29,980 nt of DNA. Source: a virus. A model generated the notes under the pieces. The model was not told the DNA's origin. It saw nothing but the letters and a program-made list of their open reading frames with translations, and did not search any database. The stretch lies in the IMG/VR virus record IMGVR_UViG_3300035207_000026, positions 1-29,980 of that record; one strand, given 5' to 3'. Shown in pieces: positions 23,460 to 27,937 of this stretch. A program made the translations under genes and the position numbers. Within the stretch, counting starts at the first letter, position 1. Every line of letters begins with the position of its first letter.

Positions 23460-23577
23460 ATCTGTTGTAAAGTTTGATAAATCATTAAAGGCTATTAAAA
23501 AGAATTTTGAGAATGACCTTTTTTTAGCTTTATCGTCTGCTAATAATTGTATGAATAAAGCATCTTCATTGGTTTAA
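23428..23577 (+). CDS. Unidentified small protein
   Basis: 49 residues (MKLDLSVVKNESVVKFDKSL, then a helical end), overlapping the preceding gene by 32 bp. Its only ribosome-site candidate is GAGAAGAAAATA. Coding is suggested by the packed arrangement; function unknown. Confidence 0.4.
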   Translation: MKLDLSVVKNESVVKFDKSLKAIKKNFENDLFLALSSANNCMNKASSLV

Positions 23578-23597
23578 AATATTTTGGGAGATTAATT

Positions 23598-23760
23598 TTG
23601 AAAAATAAAAAATTATCTAAAGTTGATATTGATATATTGAGAGCTATTAGTCTTTATAATAAATTACATCCTGGTAAAGATGTACCCAATGATGCTAATT
23701 TAATTAATGAATATATTAATAAAGTTTATGATATGAATTATTGGCCAGAAGACAAATAAT
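23598..23760 (+). pseudogene. Small gene apparently split by a 1-nt frameshift
   Basis: A TTG start at 23598 follows GGGAGATTAATT. The frame gives MKNKKLSKVDIDILRAISLY, then NKLHPGKDVPNDAN and, after one more codon pair, a stop at 23706-23708. The next frame continues in the same style without a break (LINEYINKVYDMNYWPEDK) to a TAA at 23758-23760. Removing one T from TTTT at 23699-23702 would fuse them into a 53-residue protein. This is a recent mutation, an assembly error in a T run, or a +1 recoding site. Function unknown. Confidence 0.45.
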
Positions 23761-23774
23761 AAGGAAAATTAATT

Positions 23775-23963
23775 ATGTCAGAAAAATGGATAGCAAAAGC
23801 ACTACCTAAAACTTCAAGAGGTAAATTGCATCGAGAGTTAAATGTACCAGAAGGTGAAAAAATTCCTGCTAAAAAAATGGCTAAAGCTGCTAAGTCTAAA
23901 AATCCTAAGATTAGGAAACAAGTCGCACTGGCGAAAACTTTGAAAAAGATAAATAAAAAATGA
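23775..23963 (+). CDS. Small basic phage protein (VPEGEKIPAKKMAKAAKS family)
   Basis: 62 residues: WIAKALPKTSRGKLHRELNV, then PEGEKIPAKKMAKAAKSK and NPKIRKQVALAKTLKK. The 'GALHRxLGVPEGxKIPxxKLxxAAxxxxxxxxRRAxLAxTLKxF' pattern is a common small phage protein near head genes, of unknown function. Its charge suggests nucleic-acid contact. The ribosome site is AAGGAAAATTAATT. Confidence 0.65.
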   Translation: MSEKWIAKALPKTSRGKLHRELNVPEGEKIPAKKMAKAAKSKNPKIRKQVALAKTLKKINKK

Positions 23964-23975
23964 TAAGGATAAATC

Positions 23976-24140
23976 ATGAATAAACATGATAATCAAGATT
24001 CATTGAATTTAGTTATTTTTATGACAAGATTTGAAAAATTAGAAAAAAACTTTAATAGATTATGTCATGAATTTGAAACAACAAAAGAACAATTATATCA
24101 AGGTCTTGAAAAGTTATATGAGAAGATTGAAGAATTATAA
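23976..24140 (+). CDS. Small coiled-coil protein
   Basis: 54 residues, mostly one charged amphipathic helix (MTRFEKLEKNFNRLCHEFET, then QLYQGLEKLYEKIEEL), likely oligomeric. AAGGATAAATC precedes the ATG. The stop lies 15 bp before a structured RNA element. Confidence 0.5.
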   Translation: MNKHDNQDSLNLVIFMTRFEKLEKNFNRLCHEFETTKEQLYQGLEKLYEKIEEL

Positions 24141-24154
24141 ATAAAAGTTAAATA

Positions 24155-24352
24155 GTTTACGGGGTACGCCAGTAAGTAATGATAAGCCTTAGTTAATTTT
24201 AACCGTTGTCTTGTGAAGATTTGGTGAGAGGTTAAAATGAAATAACTCCTAAATTGTGCCCCATCATTTACGGACATAGATAACGTGCAAGACGATCGCT
24301 TGCCGGAGTGAGTGGTTTCCTCTACAGCCGGTTCTATGTCCACCAGTTAGAT
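24155..24352 (+). ncRNA. Structured RNA element of unknown class
   Basis: About 200 nt with clearly higher GC than the flanks and no good ORF. Pairings seen: (a) GGGGTAC (24161-24167) with GTGCCCC (24256-24262); (b) inside it, ATTTTAACC with GGTTAAAAT, a perfect 9 bp; (c) a hairpin TCTT/AAGA within b; (d) a second domain closed by GGACATAGA/TCTATGTCC (9 bp, 24272-24342); (e) inside d, GCAAG/CTTGC and CCGG/CCGG hairpins. A TTTACGG repeat precedes domain one and domain two. The 3' end TCC ACCA mimics a tRNA acceptor end. I could not match it to group I or II introns, tmRNA or a known riboswitch. It sits 15 nt before the sigma-like gene and could be its leader or a separate RNA. Confidence 0.6.
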
Positions 24353-24366
24353 AATAAGGTTAAAAA

Positions 24367-24837
24367 ATGATCGAAGAATTAGATGAGAAATTAATACCTT
24401 ATATACAATATCTTCCTAAAAGGTATCAAGAAGCAATTAAATTAAGATATGGCATAGGATGCGATAAACATTCATTTAGAAAAATAGGTGAAAAAATATT
24501 AAGTTTACAAACCGGTAAAGCTTTGTCTATCGAACGTGTTAGGCAAATGGTTTATAAATCTATTAGATGGTTAAATAATAAATATGAATTAAGAAATTTT
24601 ATTCCTGATGATAGTCAATATCCAGTTGATAAATTTGATATAAGAAAAATGACAAAAAATTTTTTAAAAGGAAATAATGTTCATAGTTTATACGATTTGA
24701 TTTATCTATATAAAAAATCAACTTTTAATAATTTAGAAGATTTTATTAGGTCTTTGAATAATATTGGGCCAAATCTTACTAAAGAAATAATGGAGTTTTT
24801 ACATCATATAAAAATAAATATGGATGATTTAAAGTAA
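24367..24837 (+). CDS. Sigma region 4-like protein with alpha-CTD-like tail
   Basis: 156 residues. Residues 16-30 (LPKRYQEAIKLRYGI) and 36-69 (SFRKIGEKI, then SIERVRQMVYKSIRWL) match sigma70 region 4.1/4.2, the helix-turn-helix that reads -35 elements. An insertion separates the two helices. Residues ~105-145 (NVHSLYDLIYLYKKSTFNNL ... NNIGPNLTKEIMEFL) resemble the helix-hairpin-helix of the RNA polymerase alpha C-terminal domain. No region 2 is present, so it cannot act as a full sigma factor; an appropriator-type or late-transcription regulator is plausible. It lies inside the accessory block just before virion genes. Confidence 0.65.
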   Translation: MIEELDEKLIPYIQYLPKRYQEAIKLRYGIGCDKHSFRKIGEKILSLQTGKALSIERVRQMVYKSIRWLNNKYELRNFIPDDSQYPVDKFDIRKMTKNFLKGNNVHSLYDLIYLYKKSTFNNLEDFIRSLNNIGPNLTKEIMEFLHHIKINMDDLK

Positions 24838-24950
24838 AATTATTTATAACGTTCATTATAGATAATATTAATATGTTACTAATTTATTAAAAATTAGTAT
24901 TTGTTACGTAATATTACATAATACATAAAATTACATGTAGGAATATAAAA

Positions 24951-25103
24951 GTGGAACAAATAATAAATAATGAAGAATTAGATAAGTTTCGTGAAGAATG
25001 TATTGATTCTGTCATGAATAAAGAGCAATATTTATTATCATTAAAAATAAAATTATCTGATATTGGACCATGGTTTATGTGGGATAAAAATACTACGGGA
25101 TAG
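24951..25103 (+). CDS. Unidentified small protein (GTG start)
   Basis: 50 residues from GTG 24951, with TAGGA 9 bases upstream. It is acidic and helical (NNEELDKFREECIDSVMNKE), ending DIGPWFMWDKNTTG. Its stop falls inside the tRNA-like sequence that follows, so the coding end and the tRNA-like 5' end overlap by 10 bp. Function unknown. Confidence 0.5.
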   Translation: MEQIINNEELDKFREECIDSVMNKEQYLLSLKIKLSDIGPWFMWDKNTTG

Positions 25104-25165
25104 AGAAGAGGTATCTCATATGTCTCATAACCCTCAGGTTGTTTGTTCAAATCCAACTACCGCTA
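25094..25165 (+). pseudogene. Degenerate initiator-tRNA(fMet)-like sequence
   Basis: The segment fits tRNA geometry base by base: T8 A9; D-stem GAGA/TCTC with a 7-base loop AGAGGTA containing GG; anticodon loop CTCATAA (CAU) at 25124-25130 followed by CCC as in initiator tRNA; variable AGGTT; T-loop TTCAAAT (25146-25152) with a 4/5 T-stem; 3' acceptor strand TACCGCT; discriminator A. The acceptor pairs at only 4/7 positions and the anticodon stem (TATGT/CCCTC) scarcely pairs, and CCA is replaced by TCA. The 3' half is better kept than the 5' half. It is a decayed tRNA or a host-tRNA-derived segment, such as part of an attachment site. It is unlikely to be a working tRNA. Confidence 0.55.
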
Positions 25166-25169
25166 TCAA

Positions 25170-25198
25170 TATACATTTTTAATTAATTCAGATATAAT
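25170..25198 (+). promoter_or_regulatory. Promoter for a candidate small RNA
   Basis: TATACA (25170-25175), a 17-bp spacer, and a perfect TATAAT (25193-25198). Initiation would be near 25205, and a strong terminator lies 80 bp downstream with no gene between except an 18-codon frame that runs through the terminator. Confidence 0.5.
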
Positions 25199-25204
25199 AA
25201 AACT

Positions 25205-25283
25205 GTAGTTACTCCTTGTTTTTTAAATTTAGTATTCCTATGCAACCTTTGTTAGTTCCTCGTACTAATAAAGGTTTTTTTAT
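25205..25283 (+). ncRNA. Candidate small RNA, rightward
   Basis: About 78 nt bounded by the TATACA/TATAAT promoter and an intrinsic terminator (AACCTTT G TTAGT / ACTAA T AAAGGTT, then TTTTTTT). Near the 5' end it holds TTACTCCTT (25209-25217), complementary over 9 bases to the AAGGAGTAA ribosome sites at 5962 and 15332. This is an anti-Shine-Dalgarno-like seed, as in many bacterial small RNAs. No similarity to a named RNA is recognised. Confidence 0.45.
25244..25283 (+). terminator. Strong intrinsic terminator
   Basis: A 7 + 5 bp stem, AACCTTT/AAAGGTT and TTAGT/ACTAA with an opposed G/T between, a 7-base loop, then seven Ts. Confidence 0.75.
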
Positions 25284-25294
25284 TTTCATTTATT

Positions 25295-25350
25295 AAAAAA
25301 TAAAAAACCCGCCGAGGTGCGCATTGTTAAGAGGCGTGGCAGGTGTTGTT
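25295..25350 (-). ncRNA. Candidate small RNA, leftward, with terminator
   Basis: On the - strand a perfect TATAAT (complement of 25357-25362) lies upstream of a GC-rich hairpin, CCTGCC/GGCGGG (25338-25343 with 25308-25313), followed by TTTTTTATTTTTT (25295-25307). The loop is long (24 nt) and can fold further. The RNA would end about 10 bp from the terminator of the rightward small RNA. A -35 box is not clear. It may instead be only a terminator for leftward transcripts. Confidence 0.4.
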
Positions 25351-25443
25351 ACTTACATTATACAATATGATCAATATTTTACCATTGTATTTTTTTAAAA
25401 TATAGTATTAAATATAAACATCACTGATAAAAGGAGTTTGACC

Positions 25444-25644
25444 GTGAAAAATATGAAAGGATGCTATGGTAATAGCGGAAAGATGATTGATAATCAAAAA
25501 GGAAACGTCTCTCGCCAAGCTGGTATTGAGCGAGTTCTGCAAAAGGGAAATATGCAGGTAGGTCAAGGCGGTAAAATGTCTTCTGGTAAAAGTGGAGGCA
25601 GTTTTAAACGCTCAGGAGATTCATTAACACCACGTAAAGCTTAA
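25444..25644 (+). CDS. Small Gly/Ser/Lys-rich protein
   Basis: 66 residues from GTG 25444, set 7 bases after GGAG. It is rich in Gly, Ser, Lys and Met (KGCYGNSGKMIDNQKGN, then QVGQGGKMSSGKSGGSFKRS), with no hydrophobic core, so probably disordered and basic. It immediately precedes the fibre-like gene at 25678. GC content is above the local average. Unknown function; virion or DNA-associated role possible. Confidence 0.55.
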   Translation: MKNMKGCYGNSGKMIDNQKGNVSRQAGIERVLQKGNMQVGQGGKMSSGKSGGSFKRSGDSLTPRKA

Positions 25645-25677
25645 ATTTAAATTTAATTCATATAAAAAGGATTTTTT

Positions 25678-26688
25678 ATGGGAATCATTCAATTTCCGCA
25701 AAAACTTGTTGGGGAAGAAGGTGTAATAGGTGCCATTAAATATATGGTAACTACTGATAATTTAGCAACTATTACAACTGCTGGTTATTTAAACAATATT
25801 GATTTATCAGTTTTTCCAATTTATGCATCAGATAGAATTAGTTGTTTATATTCATATAATGAACAAACAAAAAGTGGAATTCTTGCTGATTTTACTGTAT
25901 CCATTACTAATGGAGTTATTATTTTAGTAATATTTGTAAATCCAGGAAATGTATTATTACCAGTGGTAAGTGGTAATTTTCCTTCATTTAATGGAACATC
26001 AGGACAAATTAAAGATTCTGGAATTTCTGCTTCAAATCCTTTGAAATCAAAGGTTGCTAGTATTAATAATACCACTACTGTTAATCATATAGCCACTTAT
26101 ACTGATGCAAATGGTACCATTGGAGAGGATCCTGTTACAGCTATAAATAGTGGAAGTATTCAGGCCGGCATGAGTGGAATTGCTGGATCATTGATTTCTT
26201 TTCCTACTGCTGCAAATACTGGTAGTATACAAATTATTCCTAATAGCAATTCAGGTAATTTTACAACTGTTATTACTAATCAAGCTATGGGTCAAACATC
26301 TACTATAGCAATGCCTGATCCAGGCGCAGCTTCAGCTAAATTTATTTTAGATAGTGCATCTAATCAAATGGTGGCAGGTTCTAGATTATTATTGGCAAAA
26401 GTAACAGGAACAGAAGCAGCAAATGCAATAACATTAAATGGACAAGCTGGTGTTATTACTACTTCTGCTTTAACTACTGCGGGAGGAGCTAGATATACAT
26501 TTACTTGGACAAACTCTTTTATTAGTGCTAATTCTGTAGTTTTACTTTCCTGGATGAGAGGAACTAATTCTAAAGATAATATAACATTTACAGTGGAACC
26601 AACTGGCGGATCAGCTTCAGTAAATATATTCAATAATGGAGTTGATGCGTTAGATGGAACAATTATTATAGGATTTGCAATTTTTTAA
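25678..26688 (+). CDS. Fibre-like virion protein (head or tail fibre)
   Basis: 336 residues. The N-terminal ~100 residues form a separate domain (MGIIQFPQKLVGEEGVIGA), followed by a Ser/Thr/Gly-rich shaft with FPSFNGTSGQIKDSGI, a segment typical of phage fibre repeats. The middle has FTTVITNQAMGQTSTIAMPD then PGAASAKFIL, a beta repeat seen in phage tail proteins. The tip (TLNGQAGVITTSALTTAGG ... GTIIIGFAIF) is a beta-sandwich often found at the end of phage fibres. It lies between portal and scaffold, away from the fibre cluster at 0.5-7 kb, so a capsid-associated fibre is possible. The ribosome site is AAAAAGGATTTTTT, and a terminator follows at once. Confidence 0.65.
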   Translation: MGIIQFPQKLVGEEGVIGAIKYMVTTDNLATITTAGYLNNIDLSVFPIYASDRISCLYSYNEQTKSGILADFTVSITNGVIILVIFVNPGNVLLPVVSGNFPSFNGTSGQIKDSGISASNPLKSKVASINNTTTVNHIATYTDANGTIGEDPVTAINSGSIQAGMSGIAGSLISFPTAANTGSIQIIPNSNSGNFTTVITNQAMGQTSTIAMPDPGAASAKFILDSASNQMVAGSRLLLAKVTGTEAANAITLNGQAGVITTSALTTAGGARYTFTWTNSFISANSVVLLSWMRGTNSKDNITFTVEPTGGSASVNIFNNGVDALDGTIIIGFAIF

Positions 26689-26722
26689 ATAAAATTCCCG
26701 GATTATCGGGAATTTTATTTTT
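26689..26722. terminator. Bidirectional intrinsic terminator
   Basis: Perfect AAAATTCCCG/CGGGAATTTT stem (10 bp, extendable to 12) with loop GATTAT, flanked by A- and T-rich tracts on both sides. It separates the rightward fibre gene from the leftward HTH gene. Confidence 0.8.
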
Positions 26723-26915
26723 ATAATTCTATTATTTTCATATTTTCATAAAACCATTTATCCGTTTCAGCAATTGAATAATAAATGGTTCTTTTACCTT
26801 CAAATTTTATCCAAAGAGGAGGTAATTTATGATGTCTTTTTTTTTGAAACCACGATTGAGATTTTCCATATCTAACTGATGCTTGCTTCTCTGTTAAATA
26901 ATTTGATTTATCCAT
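26721..26915 (-). CDS. Excisionase/AlpA-like helix-turn-helix protein
   Basis: 64 residues from the ATG at 26915; longer in-frame starts (26951, 26981) add hydrophobic sequence without a ribosome site. YLTEKQASVRYGKSQSWFQK, then LPPLWIKFEGKRTIYYSIAE followed by TDKWFYEN, is the winged-helix layout of AlpA/Xis-type proteins (LTxxEAAxxLGVSxxTxxR...P.xxKxGxRxxYxxxDLxxW). It is the only leftward gene in the late region. It could regulate, or be an excision or packaging-type DNA bender. No integrase is in the window. Confidence 0.6.
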   Translation of the reverse strand: MDKSNYLTEKQASVRYGKSQSWFQKKRHHKLPPLWIKFEGKRTIYYSIAETDKWFYENMKIIEL

Positions 26916-27019
26916 AAATATTTTTATCCATAAAAAATAAATAATTTTCATTTTATCATAAATTGTATCATTTATTTTCATAAAATTTGAAATAATTAAT
27001 TTTTGAATATAAATTAATC

Positions 27020-27121
27020 ATGTGCACTAAAGGATTTAGTACACATTAAGCGTGACGGCGTTAATAGTCTGGTACTTGTACGTTAATCAAGGTCGCATCA
27101 CACCGTGACGGGGATATAGTC
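27020..27121 (+). promoter_or_regulatory. Structured leader / operator region before the scaffold gene
   Basis: It contains a 12-bp-arm hairpin with loop GGA and one C-A mismatch (27020-27046, ATGTGCACTAAA / TTTAGTACACAT). A multi-part stem follows: GTGA(CG)GCG at 27052-27060 pairs with CGC(A)TCAC at 27092-27099, enclosing ACTTG/CAAGGT. CGTGACGG occurs at 27051 and 27104, each followed by an (A)TAGTC element, giving an imperfect ~18-bp direct repeat. It lies between the divergent HTH gene and the scaffold gene; it could be a 5' RNA regulator or a protein-binding site. No known class is recognised. Confidence 0.45.
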
Positions 27122-27139
27122 AAAAAAAGGGATTTTATT

Positions 27140-27892
27140 ATGACCGAAATGGCTAATGGATTAGGCCAAGATAATGGTAGTTTAAATGTTCAAAATGTTC
27201 CATCTAATCCGAGTATCGCGCAGGATGCGCCGCAACCGGCAATGGATGAACGAGTTTTTAAGCAGTCTGAAGTTAATGACATTGTAAGACGTGCTAAAAA
27301 TGATGCTGTTGAAACTTTTAAGAGACTACAGGTTGAACAACCTCAATATGCTCAACAAAAGTATGCTGATACTCCTCAGTATCAACCGTCACAAAGTACC
27401 TCTGGCGAAGATCATTACAGAAAGATTGCCGCAGAAGAAGCTAAGCGTCATTTTGAATCAGTAAAGCAGGATGCTTTGCGCCAAAATCAAGATGAAATGG
27501 CCAAACGGACGGTGCAGAACTTCTTTTCAAAAACATCAAAAGGACGTGAAAAATACCAAGATTTTGACCAGGTCACGGGAGATGTTGATTTAGGAAGATT
27601 CCCAAATGTGGTTCAGCTTTTAGGGGACATCCTAGAAAATTCTGAAGATGTTTTTTATGAATTAGGCAAAGATAGAATTAAGATGGCCAATTTAGAACAT
27701 CTTGCAACTATCTCACCAAATGATGCAATTGTACAGGCAAGACGATTGGCTCAATCAATTAAAGACAATCAGAATGCTTCCAATGCAAAACAAGCTAGAG
27801 CGCCTCTCGATCAAATAAAACCTACAAATTACGGCACAGAGGATAATCCTCTATCTGTTTCTGATTTTAGGAAAAAATACAGATTAGGATAA
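27140..27892 (+). CDS. Capsid scaffolding protein (P22 gp8-like)
   Basis: 250 residues; P22 gp8 has 303. It is highly charged, helical and Gln-rich, without a hydrophobic core: a disordered N-terminus (SNPSIAQDAPQPAMDERVF), a central helix region (AAEEAKRHFESVKQDALRQN), then AKRTVQNFFSKTSKGREKYQ and a basic C-terminal end (SVSDFRKKYRLG) where P22 gp8 has its coat-binding helix-turn-helix. Its position directly before the coat gene fixes the role: it directs procapsid assembly and leaves before or during packaging. AAAAAGGGATTTTATT precedes the ATG. Confidence 0.78.
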   Translation: MTEMANGLGQDNGSLNVQNVPSNPSIAQDAPQPAMDERVFKQSEVNDIVRRAKNDAVETFKRLQVEQPQYAQQKYADTPQYQPSQSTSGEDHYRKIAAEEAKRHFESVKQDALRQNQDEMAKRTVQNFFSKTSKGREKYQDFDQVTGDVDLGRFPNVVQLLGDILENSEDVFYELGKDRIKMANLEHLATISPNDAIVQARRLAQSIKDNQNASNAKQARAPLDQIKPTNYGTEDNPLSVSDFRKKYRLG

Positions 27893-27937
27893 AAATTTCT
27901 CTGACCACTTTTATGGATGAAAGTAGGGAGAATAAAC

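Noticed and set aside
23738-23977. 79-codon hydrophobic ORF on the reverse strand
   Set aside because: It is the exact antisense of the well-recognised basic protein at 23775; no ribosome site.
24155-24352. Group I or group II intron, or tmRNA, at the structured RNA element
   Set aside because: No P7 (GACTA/TAGTC-type) pairing or group I core is present; the GCCGG...CCGGUUC part recalls group II domain V but lacks the 34-nt layout and the element is too short; the tmRNA ends and tag ORF are missing.
24914-25156. 80-codon reverse-strand ORF
   Set aside because: It overlaps the 24951 gene and the tRNA-like sequence, and has no ribosome site or recognisable motif.
25094-25165. Functional tRNA-Met gene
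   Set aside because: Acceptor pairs 4/7 and the anticodon stem essentially does not pair; CCA is replaced by TCA.
25241-25297. 18-codon ORF starting at ATG 25241
   Set aside because: Its codons are the terminator hairpin and its T-tract; chance ORF.
27051-27121. Remnant of a second group I intron because of the GATATAGTC string shared with the coat intron
   Set aside because: There is no matching GACTA 5' strand, no P3/P8, and no split gene here.
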